DNA from: CAWCDJ01 sp963836015
Lineage (GTDB): Bacteria; Acidobacteriota; Terriglobia; Bryobacterales; Bryobacteraceae
NCBI GenBank assembly: GCA_963836015.1
Contig: CAWIIF010000012.1
Coordinates: forward strand, 62,001-126,000
Direction: 5' to 3'
Length of the DNA: 64,000 nt
Below are positions 53,129-63,325 of the stretch, piece by piece. A program made the position numbers and the translations under genes. The notes under the pieces are model-generated. The model searched no databases. It saw only the letters and a list, made by a program, of their open reading frames with translations, and was not told the DNA's origin. Position 1 is the first letter of the stretch; each line of letters starts with the position of its first letter.

Positions 53129-54505
53129 TCAAGCGCGTTCCGTTTCCCGGATTCTCAGCACAACCCTGGTTGCCTCCCCAGCCGCGAAGCCAGCGGCCGG
53201 GCCAAATAGACGTGTCCAAACCAAAGTCGACCGATCCACGAGAACCGGCCAGCGGGAACGTTCCCAGACGGGGATCCGGGCCTGCTGGAAGAGGGTCTTA
53301 ATCCGTTTACCACCGGTGCTGCCTACAGGTTGATACTGGTCTCCCGGCCGCCAGTTACGTAACTCCAAGGCGCCTGACAGCCGACCCCAGTCCAAACAAC
53401 CCATCCCACCATTATATACGTTATCGGACATTTCAGAAGTTTCCGAATTTTCAATCAGTTCCAGAGAAATCACGGAATCGGTGCCGGGGATCGGGCTGGA
53501 GCTCGGAGCGGCTACTGGAAATTGGTACCCGCCAGCCCCCGCCGGGCGTGCGAAACGAACCCAATCGAGCGAGCGGCGGACTTCGAGCCCGGGAATCGAA
53601 CAACGCCCTTCGCCGCGAGCGGTTTGCGCCAGATCGAGGGCCGCCTGGATGTGGCGAAAGTCAATCGAACGGAGCCCGCCCCGGGCGCGCTCGATGGCGT
53701 GCCGCACCAGCCGCCGGGCGACCGCCGCCGGGAGTGTGGAAAAGACCGCGGCGCGGACCAGGATGGCGCCGCCGCGCTCTTCGAGGACGCGCTCCGCCAA
53801 GCGTTCGATCTCGTCCGCCCAGTACTCCTCCTCGGCACGGGCCCACTCGGCGGTGTGGGCGAGCACGTCCGGCAGGGCGGGGTTCCACTCGCGCTCGAGT
53901 TGCGGCAGCAGGCTGTGACGGATGCGGTTGCGGGCGAAGCGAGCGCTGGCGTTCGTCGAATCCTCGCGCCAGGGAATGGCGCGGGAACGAAGCCAATCTT
54001 CGATCTCCGCGCGGCCGATGTACAGGAGCGGCCGGACGATGCCGGGGGCGATCACCGGACGGATCCCAGCCAGGCCGGCGGTGCCCGATCCGCGCAGGAA
54101 CCGGTAGAGCACGGTCTCGCCCTGGTCGGAGCGGGTATGCCCGACGGCCACGCGATCGACGGCGTCCCCGGCGATGGCCTCGCGGAAGAAGGCCATACGG
54201 GCGCGCCGGGCGGCCTGCTCGAGATTGTCTCCGGCGCCCGACAGGTCGGCCTCGCGAAGGACGAACGGCAGCCCGAGGTCTTCCGCCATGCGACGGACGA
54301 ACGCGGCATCGGCGCGGGATTCGTCGCCGCGCAGGCCGTGGTCGAGGTGCAGAACGGTGAGCCGCCACTCCATACTGGGCGCCAGTTCGAGGAGCAGGTG
54401 CAGCAGGCAGACGGAATCGGCGCCGCCGGAAACGGCCACGCCGACGCGCTGGCCGGGTTCCAGCATGCGGTGGCGTTCGATCGTGTCCAAAACGCGGGCC
54501 AGCAC
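53129..54505 (-). CDS. tilS: tRNA(Ile)-lysidine synthetase
   Basis: A 458-residue protein. The N-terminal PP-loop AVSGGADSVCLLHLL (about 24-38) and LHLDHGLRGDES mark the ATP-pyrophosphatase domain. The TilS-specific HTRSDQGETVLYRFLRGSG and REDSTN..FARNRIRHSLLPQLE follow, then a substrate-binding middle and the C-terminal WRPGDQYQP...IKTLFQQARIPVWERSRWPVL domain. It adds lysine to C34 of tRNA-Ile(CAU). The GTG start has GGGAGC directly before it and a TACAAT box (minus strand) 6 bases upstream. The promoter is back-to-back with that of the TMTC-like gene. Confidence 0.96.
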   Translation of the reverse strand: MLARVLDTIERHRMLEPGQRVGVAVSGGADSVCLLHLLLELAPSMEWRLTVLHLDHGLRGDESRADAAFVRRMAEDLGLPFVLREADLSGAGDNLEQAARRARMAFFREAIAGDAVDRVAVGHTRSDQGETVLYRFLRGSGTAGLAGIRPVIAPGIVRPLLYIGRAEIEDWLRSRAIPWREDSTNASARFARNRIRHSLLPQLEREWNPALPDVLAHTAEWARAEEEYWADEIERLAERVLEERGGAILVRAAVFSTLPAAVARRLVRHAIERARGGLRSIDFRHIQAALDLAQTARGEGRCSIPGLEVRRSLDWVRFARPAGAGGYQFPVAAPSSSPIPGTDSVISLELIENSETSEMSDNVYNGGMGCLDWGRLSGALELRNWRPGDQYQPVGSTGGKRIKTLFQQARIPVWERSRWPVLVDRSTLVWTRLFGPAAGFAAGEATRVVLRIRETERA

Positions 54506-54530
54506 GCTCCCATTGTAAGACCCGGCTCCT

Positions 54531-54544
54531 TGTTATACTGGCGG
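54531..54544 (+). promoter_or_regulatory. -10 region TGTTATACTGGCGG, shared with the downstream paralog
   Basis: TATACT (54534-54539) lies 14 bases before the TTG start at 54554. The 14-base block TGTTATACTGGCGG is repeated exactly at 56603-56616, 13 bases before the start of the second paralog. Both genes therefore kept the upstream element when they duplicated. Confidence 0.5.
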
Positions 54545-54553
54545 CTCACGGCC

Positions 54554-56593
54554 TTGCGATCCCGATCCGCAGCAAAACGCTCCCCGATACCCGAATCGAA
54601 ACAAGGGATCTTTACCGCTCCCGGCAAGTGGACAATGCGCGCGGCGCTGGTTGCGCTGGCCCTGCTGGCGTACTCCAATTCCTTCGGGCTGGGCCTCGCG
54701 CTCGATTCCAACCTATTGATTCAACAGGATCGACGCATCCGCGAGGCTACTGCGGGCAACCTCGGCCTGATCCTGACGACGCATTACTGGTGGCCGGCGC
54801 CGGCGGATCGCCTGTACCGTCCGGTCACCACGGCGTCGTTTCTGCTGAACTACGCGATCCTGGGGAACGGCCCGCGGCCGGCCGGGTATCACGTCCTGAA
54901 TTTTCTGCTGCATGCGGCCTCGATCCTGCTGGTCTTCGAGTTGGCGCTGCTGCTGTTCGGCCGCGCGGGGCCGGCCTTTTTCGCAGCGGCACTCTGGGGC
55001 GTGCACCCCGCCGGCACGGAGAGCGTGACGAATGCGGCCGGCCGTGCGGACCTGCTGGCGACGGTGTTCCTCTTAGCCGCCCTGCTGTGGTATGCCCGAA
55101 CGGCCGGGAGTCCTACGCCGCGGACGGTGGCGGGGCTGTTCGGACTGGCGCTGCTGGCCGTCTTTTCAAAGGAGACCGGGGCGGTGCTGGCCGGCCTGAT
55201 GCTCCTGTGGGACCTCACACGCGGTGTGCGCCCGAGGATTCCGGCCTACCTGGCGGCGCTGGCGCCCCTGGCGATTCTGTGGTGGGCCCGTATGCAAGTC
55301 TTCCGGAGCGCTCCGTGGCCGAAAGCACCCTTCGTGGATAACCCGCTGCTGGGCGCCGGATTCTGGGTTTCGCGGTTCACGGCGGTGAAGGTGATCGGCA
55401 TGGACCTGGCCCTCCTGGTGTGGCCGGCGCGTCTCGCGGCCGACCGGTCGTACAACCAGATTCCGCTGTCGGGGTGGGGCGACCCGCTGGCCTGGATCTC
55501 GCTGGCGGCGGCCGGAGCGATTCTGGCGTTCGTCGTGGCGCGCTACCGGAAAGACCGCGTGCTGTTCTGGAGCGCCGGGTTTTTCGCCCTGACGCTGCTG
55601 CCGGTCTCCAACCTCGTGCTGCGGATCGGCTCCATTATGGCGGAGCGTTTTCTCTATCTGCCCGCGATCGGATTCGCGGTGGCCGCGGCGGCTCTGCTTT
55701 ACCGGCACGTGCCGCGGCACGCGATCCCTTACGTGGCGGGCGCGGTGCTGGTGCTGTGCGCCGGCCGGACTTTCGCGAGGAACCCGGCGTGGAACGACAG
55801 CCCGACGCTGGCGGCGACGGACGTGCAAAATGCTCCGGGCAGTTTCCGGCTGCATGACATGCACGGGCAGTATCTGTACCTGCAGGATCCGAAGGCCAAC
55901 CTGGACGCAGCGATCCAGGAACTGGAGGCGGCCTGGTCGATTTTGCGGGTGCTGCCGCCGGAGCGGATCTTCGAAGCGAACCCCGCCACGCTGGGCATGT
56001 ATTACGGGGTGAAGGGGGACGCGGCGGGCGGCCCGCAGACCAAGGAAGGCCGCGCGTGGTACGAGAAATCGCTGGAGACGCTGCTCGAGGCGCGCGCGGC
56101 TTCGCGGGCGGGCCAGAAGGCATTCGACGATGCCCAGCAGGCGCACGGCAAGCCGCCCGACGGACTTGTCGCCTATTCCCCGCTTTACGGATTCCTCGGT
56201 GTGACCGATCTGCGGCTCGGGCGGTACCCGGAGGCGATCGAGGCTTACCGGTACGCCGTCGTTCTCAACTCGCGAAACGCAGCGGCCTACGACAGCCTGG
56301 CCAATGCCTATCTCTCGGCCGGCGATCCCGCGGGTTCCGCGGTTGCGCTACTCGAGAAGGGGCTGGAAACGGGCTTCAGTCCACCCACACTGGCCGCGCT
56401 GCGCAGTGTTTACGCGCGGATTCCGGACGGGCAATGCAGCGTCCGGCAGAACGGCGGCATCGATCAGCTCGACCCGGGATGCCCGCGGGTCCACAGCGAT
56501 CTCTGCAAGGCGGGCGCGGGGCTGGACCAACTGCTGAAGGAGGCCCGCCAACCCGCGAGGGCACGCGACTACGGCTGTCCGGCTTCGCGCTGA
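54554..56593 (+). CDS. TMTC-like multi-pass membrane protein with C-terminal TPR domain, paralog 1
   Basis: A protein of about 679 residues (TTG start, chosen to match the next paralog; an ATG at 54635 would give 652). There are some ten membrane helices in the first 400 residues, with a GT-C/TMTC-like pattern: HYWWPAPADRLYRPVTTASF, GYHVLNFLLHAAS and HPAGTESVTNAAGRADLL, which mirrors the TMTC motif HP-x-x-TEAV-NV-GRA. TPR units follow (about 560-625), then a Cys-bearing tail (IPDGQC, GCPRVHSDLC, YGCPA). Relatives transfer mannose to proteins in eukaryotes; a lipid-linked-sugar glycosyltransferase role here is inferred. In this copy the motif is weaker than in paralog 2. Confidence 0.8.
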   Translation: MRSRSAAKRSPIPESKQGIFTAPGKWTMRAALVALALLAYSNSFGLGLALDSNLLIQQDRRIREATAGNLGLILTTHYWWPAPADRLYRPVTTASFLLNYAILGNGPRPAGYHVLNFLLHAASILLVFELALLLFGRAGPAFFAAALWGVHPAGTESVTNAAGRADLLATVFLLAALLWYARTAGSPTPRTVAGLFGLALLAVFSKETGAVLAGLMLLWDLTRGVRPRIPAYLAALAPLAILWWARMQVFRSAPWPKAPFVDNPLLGAGFWVSRFTAVKVIGMDLALLVWPARLAADRSYNQIPLSGWGDPLAWISLAAAGAILAFVVARYRKDRVLFWSAGFFALTLLPVSNLVLRIGSIMAERFLYLPAIGFAVAAAALLYRHVPRHAIPYVAGAVLVLCAGRTFARNPAWNDSPTLAATDVQNAPGSFRLHDMHGQYLYLQDPKANLDAAIQELEAAWSILRVLPPERIFEANPATLGMYYGVKGDAAGGPQTKEGRAWYEKSLETLLEARAASRAGQKAFDDAQQAHGKPPDGLVAYSPLYGFLGVTDLRLGRYPEAIEAYRYAVVLNSRNAAAYDSLANAYLSAGDPAGSAVALLEKGLETGFSPPTLAALRSVYARIPDGQCSVRQNGGIDQLDPGCPRVHSDLCKAGAGLDQLLKEARQPARARDYGCPASR

Positions 56594-56602
56594 AAGCAGA
56601 CT

Positions 56603-56616
56603 GTTATACTGGCGGT
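56603..56616 (+). promoter_or_regulatory. -10 region TGTTATACTGGCGG of the second TMTC-like paralog
   Basis: TATACT (56605-56610) is 13 bases before the GTG at 56624. The block is identical over 14 bases to the one before paralog 1. It lies only 10 bases after the upstream stop, so the second gene has its own promoter despite the tight spacing. Confidence 0.5.
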
Positions 56617-56623
56617 CATTCCA

Positions 56624-58726
56624 GTGCGTTCTCGCAAGATATCCGATCCACGTCCGGCTCCCAAGGCCGTCAAAGAACAGGCCAAGCCGAGCCGCTGGGT
56701 CTTCTACGCCCTGCTCTGCGGAATCGCGTTCATCGCGTACGCCAACTCGTTCGGCCTGGGCTTCGCGCTGGACGGACGGAGCAAGGTGCTGACCGATTCG
56801 CGCGTGCACGCAGCTACCTCGGACAATATCGACCGGATTCTGACGAAGGACTATTGGTGGCCGGAGGCGGTAGACCGGCTCTACCGCCCCGTCACGCTGG
56901 CCTCGTTCCTGTTCAACTATGCGGTGCTGGGAAACGGCGCCAATGCTGCGGGCTATCACCTGGTGAACCTGCTGCTGCACATGCTGAACGCGTGCCTACT
57001 CTTCGAGCTGGCTCTGCTGGTGTTGAACAACCGGGAGCTGGCTCTACTGGCGGCCGGTTTGTGGGCCGTGCATCCCGTGCAGACCGAAGCGGTGGCCAAT
57101 GTGGCGGGGCGCGCCGACCTGCTGGGCGCCGCCGCGGTATTGGGAGGCCTGCTGATCTACATACGCTCCATGGACATGGCCGGAAGACGTAAGTGGATCT
57201 GGCTTGCCGGCCTGTTCGTAGTGGCGCTGACCGGTGTTTTCTCGAAAGAGAATGCGGCGGTGCTTATCGGCCTCATGGTGTTGTGGGACGTAGCCTTCGG
57301 CTGGGCGCGAAAGCCGGGATGGCAACCGCGCCAGGCGCCCTACCTTCTGGTGGCCGGCACGCTATTGATCCTGGCGATTGTGCGGTGGAAGATCTTCAGC
57401 GGCGAGGCCTGGCCGCAAGCTCCGTTTGTCGATAACCCGATTCTCGCGGCCGGCTTTCTGCCAGGGCGTTTGACGGCGATCGCGGTCATCGGGAAGTACC
57501 TGGGCCTGCTGGTGTGGCCGGCGAGCCTTTCGTTCGACTATGCGTATAACCAGATTCCGGTGGCCGCTCTTTCAGATGCCGGGGCATGGCTGGCGCTACT
57601 AGTGGTGGCAGGCATCACGGCGCTCGTGATCGCACGGTACCGCGCCGACCGGACGATGTTCTGGGCGGCGGGATTTTTCGCGATCGGGCTGCTGCCGACC
57701 TGCAACCTGGTATTTCCGATCGGCGCGATCATGGCGCTGCGGTTCCTATACCTGCCCTCGGCCGGATTCGCGATCGCAGCGGCGGCGCTGGCCGCCCGGC
57801 TGAACCGCCCGAAAGCGACCCGCGCGTTGCTGGCCGGCGTAATCGTGCTATTGGCCGTGCGGACGCTGGCCCGCAACCCGGCGTGGCAGGACGATCTCTC
57901 GCTTGGCTTGGCGGATGTGGTGAGCGCGCCCAACAGCTTCCGCACCCACTTTGTGCTGGCCCAAGGGCTTTACGAGACCGATCCCAAGCAGAACCTGGAC
58001 CGGGCGATTCGCGAGGAAGAGATTGCGTGGCGGCTGCTCGAGCCGCTGGGGCCGGCCCGCAGCTACCAGAAGGCTCCGACCACCCTGGGACTGTTCTACT
58101 ACGCCAAAGGTAACTCCGCAGGCGGTTCCACGCCGGAGGGCCGCGGATGGTACGAAAAGGCGGCAGACGTATTGCAGAAAGCCCGGACGGTTTCCCAGGC
58201 CGAGGCCAAGGCTTTCGACGACGAGCAACTGTCCCACGGCCTTCCATTGAGGCCGATGCAGGGGAACCCGGACCTGTACCTTTATCTCGGAAGGGCCTAC
58301 GCGCATCTCGGGCGTTTGGACGAGGCCGTGCGCGCCTATAGGGAGGCGCAACAGCAAAACCCGGCCGAGCGCGCCGTGTATGACGAACTGGCGACAATCT
58401 ACGCCAGGCAGGGAGCGCTGGAGCAGGCAGCGATCATCATCGACGAGAAGGCCTTCGTTCTGGGCATCAACAACGCCACGGCCTCTTCGCTGCGGAACCT
58501 GTACGCGCGGATCCCGGACGGAGCGTGCGCCCTCACGGTGCAGGGCGGGACTACGGGACTAAACCTGAACTGCCCGCGTGTTCGCGCCGATATGTGTCAG
58601 GGTTGGGTAGAACTCGACGCCGCCTATCGCGCGGCACGGCAGGTGGCCCGGGCGGATTCGATGCGGTCTGCCGCCGTTCAGCAGTACGGATGTCCGGCGG
58701 CGGCGTTTGGCCGCCCCATGTTATAA
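56624..58726 (+). CDS. TMTC-like multi-pass membrane protein with C-terminal TPR domain, paralog 2
   Basis: A 700-residue protein alignable end to end with its neighbour: AYANSFGLGFALDG, DYWWPEAVDRLYRPVTLASF, GYHLVNLLLHMLN and the full TMTC-type HPVQTEAVANVAGRADLL near residue 150. About ten membrane helices are followed by TPRs (LYLYLGRAYAHLGRLDEAVR) and a tail with the same four cysteines (IPDGAC, NCPRV, DMC, YGCPA). The N-terminus before the first helix is basic and Pro-rich. GTG start, no Shine-Dalgarno sequence visible. The tandem pair probably arose by local duplication and may glycosylate exported proteins or lipids. Confidence 0.82.
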   Translation: MRSRKISDPRPAPKAVKEQAKPSRWVFYALLCGIAFIAYANSFGLGFALDGRSKVLTDSRVHAATSDNIDRILTKDYWWPEAVDRLYRPVTLASFLFNYAVLGNGANAAGYHLVNLLLHMLNACLLFELALLVLNNRELALLAAGLWAVHPVQTEAVANVAGRADLLGAAAVLGGLLIYIRSMDMAGRRKWIWLAGLFVVALTGVFSKENAAVLIGLMVLWDVAFGWARKPGWQPRQAPYLLVAGTLLILAIVRWKIFSGEAWPQAPFVDNPILAAGFLPGRLTAIAVIGKYLGLLVWPASLSFDYAYNQIPVAALSDAGAWLALLVVAGITALVIARYRADRTMFWAAGFFAIGLLPTCNLVFPIGAIMALRFLYLPSAGFAIAAAALAARLNRPKATRALLAGVIVLLAVRTLARNPAWQDDLSLGLADVVSAPNSFRTHFVLAQGLYETDPKQNLDRAIREEEIAWRLLEPLGPARSYQKAPTTLGLFYYAKGNSAGGSTPEGRGWYEKAADVLQKARTVSQAEAKAFDDEQLSHGLPLRPMQGNPDLYLYLGRAYAHLGRLDEAVRAYREAQQQNPAERAVYDELATIYARQGALEQAAIIIDEKAFVLGINNATASSLRNLYARIPDGACALTVQGGTTGLNLNCPRVRADMCQGWVELDAAYRAARQVARADSMRSAAVQQYGCPAAAFGRPML

Positions 58727-58797
58727 GGGAGATTGCTATCTGGAATCAGCGAGATATCCTCAATCATCTCTCCGGCGACGCTAGGAGCAAAACGATC

Positions 58798-60256
<1,459 letters not shown>

Positions 60257-60264
60257 GAGAGAGC

Positions 60265-61347
60265 ATGAGCACGGGCCTGAATATACAAAGAGAAGCTGCG
60301 CTGGATTTTGTCTCGCTGGGCGCGCTGATACACCGCCTGGACCCCGGGATCATCCCGTTCCGCAAGGCATCGGAGTGCCGGATCCACGTGAGCGGCGGAG
60401 AGTTCAACTGCGCCGCCAACCTCTCCGACTGTTTCGGAATGAAGACCGGGATTGCTACCGCGATGGTGGATTATCCCATCGGGGATCTGATCGCCGAGCG
60501 CGTTCGGGCGATGGGCGTGCACCCTTTCTATAAGCACTTCAGGCACAACGGCGTGAACGGGCCGAACATGGCGACGGTGTACAGCGATCGCGGCCAGGGC
60601 GTGCGCGCGCCGGTGGTGTTCTACAACCGGTCGAACGAGGCTGCGGCGCAACTGAAGCCAGGCGATTTCGATTGGAAGTCGATCTTCGCGGGCGGCGTCC
60701 GGTGGTTCCACAGCGGGGGGATTTTCGCGGCGCTTTCGGAGACCACGTCGGAAGTGATTATCGAAGGCATGCAGGCGGCCAAGGCGGCCGGCGCAATCGT
60801 CTCGTTCGACCTGAATTACCGCGCCAAGCTGTGGGGGATCTCGGGCGGGGAAGAGCGGGCGGTGGCCGTGCTCGACCGCATCGTGAAGAACGTAGACGTT
60901 CTGGTGGGTAACGAAGAGGACCTGCAGAAGGGGCTGGGCATTCCGGGGATGGACGTCACCAAGACCTCGAAGCTCGATCCGAGCGCGTTTTTCGGGATGA
61001 TCGACCAGGTGACCAAGAAACACCCGCAGGTAAAGGTGGTGGCCACCACGCTGCGCGAGGTCCATTCCACGAACCGGCACAGTTGGAGCGCGGTGGCGTG
61101 GATCAATGGGAAGACATACTGCGCTCCGACGGCGGAGCTGGATGTGTACGACCGCGTGGGCGGCGGCGACGGGTTCGCCTCCGGTTTCTTCTACGGCGTG
61201 CTCACAGGCGAATCGCCGGAGGAGGCGGTGAAGCTCGGATGGGCGCACGGCGCGCTGCTGACGACGTTCCCGGGCGACACGACCATGGCCACGCTCGACC
61301 AGGTACGCTCATTCGCGAAAGGCGGATCGGCGCGGATCCAAAGATAA
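60265..61347 (+). CDS. PfkB-family sugar kinase, probably 2-keto-3-deoxygluconate kinase-like
   Basis: A 360-residue ribokinase-type protein. The N-terminal GGEFNCAANLSDCFGMKTGI contacts the sugar, and the C-terminal DRVGGGDGFASGFFYGVL holds the anion hole and catalytic Asp. Length and the ASECRIHVSGGEFN start fit the KdgK-like subgroup. It follows gnd by 8 bases with AGGAGAGA before the ATG, and its stop overlaps the next start (TAATG). With gnd and a KdsC-like HAD it suggests a sugar-acid pathway, but the exact substrate is not proven. Confidence 0.88.
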   Translation: MSTGLNIQREAALDFVSLGALIHRLDPGIIPFRKASECRIHVSGGEFNCAANLSDCFGMKTGIATAMVDYPIGDLIAERVRAMGVHPFYKHFRHNGVNGPNMATVYSDRGQGVRAPVVFYNRSNEAAAQLKPGDFDWKSIFAGGVRWFHSGGIFAALSETTSEVIIEGMQAAKAAGAIVSFDLNYRAKLWGISGGEERAVAVLDRIVKNVDVLVGNEEDLQKGLGIPGMDVTKTSKLDPSAFFGMIDQVTKKHPQVKVVATTLREVHSTNRHSWSAVAWINGKTYCAPTAELDVYDRVGGGDGFASGFFYGVLTGESPEEAVKLGWAHGALLTTFPGDTTMATLDQVRSFAKGGSARIQR

Positions 61348-61889
61348 TGGACATTCACGCGCAGGCTGCGAAGGTCAAACTTCTGCTCATGGACGTAGAC
61401 GGCGTGCTGACGGACGGCAAGCTGTATAACCTCCCCGATCCCGAGGGCAAGATGGTGGAGACCAAGGGGTTCGATTCGCGGGACGGGATCGGGCTGCAGT
61501 GGTTGAGCTGGAAGGGCATCAAGACGGGGGTGATCAGCGGCAGGCTTTCGCCGGCGACCGTCGAGCGCGCGCGGCAGTGCAAGATGACCTACGTCTACCA
61601 GGGACATATCGAGAAGATCCCGATTCTCGAAGAGATTCTGGCGGATGCGCAGATCGACTCTCAGGAGGTCGCCTATGTCGGCGACGATTTCACCGATATC
61701 GTGATCATGCACCGGGTTGGCCTGGCGGTCGCAACGGCCAACGCGCGCCCCGAAGTGAAGCAGGAAGCCCACTACGTGACGCAGGCAGCGGGTGGCGACG
61801 GCGCGGTGCGTGAAGTGGTCGAGCTGATATTGAAAGCGCAGGATAAGTGGAAAGAGATTCTGCGCCACTACGAAATCGCGGGGGATTGA
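61347..61889 (+). CDS. KdsC-like HAD phosphatase (3-deoxy-D-manno-octulosonate 8-phosphate phosphatase family)
   Basis: A 180-residue capless HAD protein of KdsC length. Motif I LLLMDVDGVLTDGKLYN, motif II GVISGRLSPATVERA, motif IV AYVGDDFTDIVIMHRVGLAV, and the KdsC C-terminal part VTQAAGGDGAVREVVELIL. KdsC forms tetramers and releases phosphate from KDO-8-P for lipopolysaccharide synthesis. No kdsA/kdsB/kdsD is adjacent, so a related sugar-acid phosphate (for example from the upstream kinase) is an alternative substrate. It starts inside the kinase stop. Confidence 0.88.
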   Translation: MDIHAQAAKVKLLLMDVDGVLTDGKLYNLPDPEGKMVETKGFDSRDGIGLQWLSWKGIKTGVISGRLSPATVERARQCKMTYVYQGHIEKIPILEEILADAQIDSQEVAYVGDDFTDIVIMHRVGLAVATANARPEVKQEAHYVTQAAGGDGAVREVVELILKAQDKWKEILRHYEIAGD

Positions 61890-61899
61890 GCGGCCGTCG

Positions 61900-62338
61900 C
61901 TAGACAGATTTGCAGCGCGCGGCGAGGAGGCCGGTGGCCTCGGCGAGGTCGATATCCGCGAGGAGCAACCCCGGCTTGCCATAGGGCTGGCAGGCGAGCA
62001 GCGTCCCGTCGGGGCGGACCACGGCGGAAGTGGTCGGCGATCCGTCGCTCGCACAATAGCGCGCCATCGACGACCCGTTCCGTGCCGAGAACGACCGCGA
62101 GATTTGCTTTCGCGGCGGCCGATTGAATGGCGGACCAGGCGCGTTCGAGGAACACCGGGTCGGTGGGCGGCACGAGCTTCCCCATGCCGCGGTAGCCGGG
62201 CACGAAGCATTCCGGAAAGCAGATGATGCCGGCGCGCTCGACGGACGCCTGCGCGATGGCGTGTTCAGCCAACCCGATCGACTCCTCGGGGGTCGCCGGG
62301 TACTGGAGATTGGCGAGCGCGATTCGGAACAGGCTCAT
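61900..62338 (-). pseudogene. Carbon-nitrogen hydrolase (nitrilase family) with internal deletion
   Basis: The N-terminal 85-90 residues are normal nitrilase (FRIALANLQYPATPEESIGL, the catalytic Glu in GIICFPECFVPGYRG, KANLAVVLGTERVVDG). The frame then continues as nonsense. In another frame the C-terminal approximately 50 residues follow directly: ASDGSPTTSAVVRPDGTL, YGKPGLLLADIDL, ending ARCKSV at the TAG (61900). About 120 central residues, which should hold the catalytic Lys and Cys, are missing, and the junction (around 62050-62060) is out of frame. The product would be inactive. Its ATG overlaps the marR stop (ATGA), so it was once translated with that gene. Confidence 0.85.
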
Positions 62339-62811
62339 GCTTCCTCCTCCCGCAGGGCCTGCGCGGTCTGAGCGACGGCGCGGAATAGCTGAAACATCTT
62401 GTCCCACTGGCCGGCGGTCATCCGCGACCGCAGTTGATCCTGCGCCTTCTTCCATTCCCGCTTGGCCACGGCCAGCCGCTCGCGCCCCGCGGCGGTCAGG
62501 GTGAACTGGCGCTCGCGCCTGTCGGTCCCGATGGAAGATTCGATCCACCCGTTGCGTTCCAGCAGCTTGAGATTGCGAGAGACGGTTGTCTTGTCGAGCG
62601 CATACCGGCGCCCCAGGTCAGCCTGACTGTCGGAGCCGAGCTTTTCGAGCGTCATCATCAGCGCAAACTGCGGAGCCTCCATGCCGCTGCTCCGCAATCT
62701 GCTGTCATACAGTTGGGTCAGCACGCGGGCGAGCTGGCGTGAGGTGGCGCACGCACACGGCAAGTCTGTCAGGGCCGGGGGAGTCGATTCAGGCGGCCGT
62801 AGACGTTTCAT
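62335..62811 (-). CDS. MarR-family transcriptional regulator
   Basis: A 158-residue winged-helix regulator. The dimerisation helices flank a DNA-binding core with PQFALMMTLEKLGSDSQADL, the recognition helix LDKTTVSRNLKLLERNGWI and the wing TDRRERQFTLTAAGRERL. The ATG at 62811 overlaps the stop of the upstream small secreted protein by 4 bases; an upstream extension in the same frame to 63012 is antisense to conserved sequence and unlikely. It is in an operon starting from the promoter at 63260-63288, which contains a GTATATAC palindrome and may be its own target. Confidence 0.92.
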   Translation of the reverse strand: MKRLRPPESTPPALTDLPCACATSRQLARVLTQLYDSRLRSSGMEAPQFALMMTLEKLGSDSQADLGRRYALDKTTVSRNLKLLERNGWIESSIGTDRRERQFTLTAAGRERLAVAKREWKKAQDQLRSRMTAGQWDKMFQLFRAVAQTAQALREEEA

Positions 62812-63233
62812 GGCCGGCGACTGTCCTTTGCCGGAGGCGCCTGCTCCTGGATCAGCAGGCGAAGCGGCGTCAGCGGGCCAAGCCCCGTATACTCGAGGTC
62901 CACCAGGTTGGATTTGGCGAGGGGCAACGCGTCCATGAGGGCCTTGGCCTCCGCGACCGTACTGCAGTTCATGATGAAGACAACGCCGCGGCCGTCGCTC
63001 CGTGCATACCACTGTTGAATCTTCCCATCGAGGTATAGCCTGACGGTGGCGCGGACCTCATCCGGCAGAATCCTCATGACCTGTGCCCGATCCACACCGG
63101 GCTTGATCGTGAGATTGGTGAGGATCGCGGTGGGCGGCGCGGCAGGCGGGGCCTGTGCAGAGAGCGGCGCGGCCGGGATCAGCAGAATCGCCATCGCGAT
63201 GATGATCGTGAACCAGTAACGGTCGATGTTCAT
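62808..63233 (-). CDS. Small exported protein, muconolactone-isomerase/YCII-like alpha-beta barrel
   Basis: A 141-residue protein with a signal peptide (MNIDRYWFTIIIAMAILLIPAAPLSAQA). The mature region (about 45-125) has the beta-alpha-beta pattern of small dimeric ferredoxin-like proteins: LPDEVRATVRLYLDGKIQQW, RGVVFIMNCSTVAEAKALMD, ALPLAKSNLVDLEYTGLGPL. Such domains are usually cytoplasmic; export is unusual. First gene of an operon with marR and the deleted nitrilase. AAGGA lies upstream of the ATG, about 12 bases away. Confidence 0.7.
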   Translation of the reverse strand: MNIDRYWFTIIIAMAILLIPAAPLSAQAPPAAPPTAILTNLTIKPGVDRAQVMRILPDEVRATVRLYLDGKIQQWYARSDGRGVVFIMNCSTVAEAKALMDALPLAKSNLVDLEYTGLGPLTPLRLLIQEQAPPAKDSRRP

Positions 63234-63259
63234 GTAAGAGGAGTCCTTTCTTGAATGGT

Positions 63260-63288
63260 AGTATATACAACTAATGTGAACAGGTCAA
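63260..63288 (-). promoter_or_regulatory. Sigma-70 promoter with GTATATAC palindrome over the -10 box
   Basis: On the minus strand TTGACC (63283-63288) and TATACT (63260-63265) are exactly 17 bases apart, and the ATG follows 26 bases later. The 8-base palindrome GTATATAC (63261-63268) overlaps the -10 box, and TTGTATATAC resembles MarR-type sites. Repression by the MarR protein encoded as the second gene is a reasonable guess. Confidence 0.65.
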
Positions 63289-63325
63289 TCGGAACAGTTT
63301 GGGGATTTCGTAGCCTGTCACCGAA

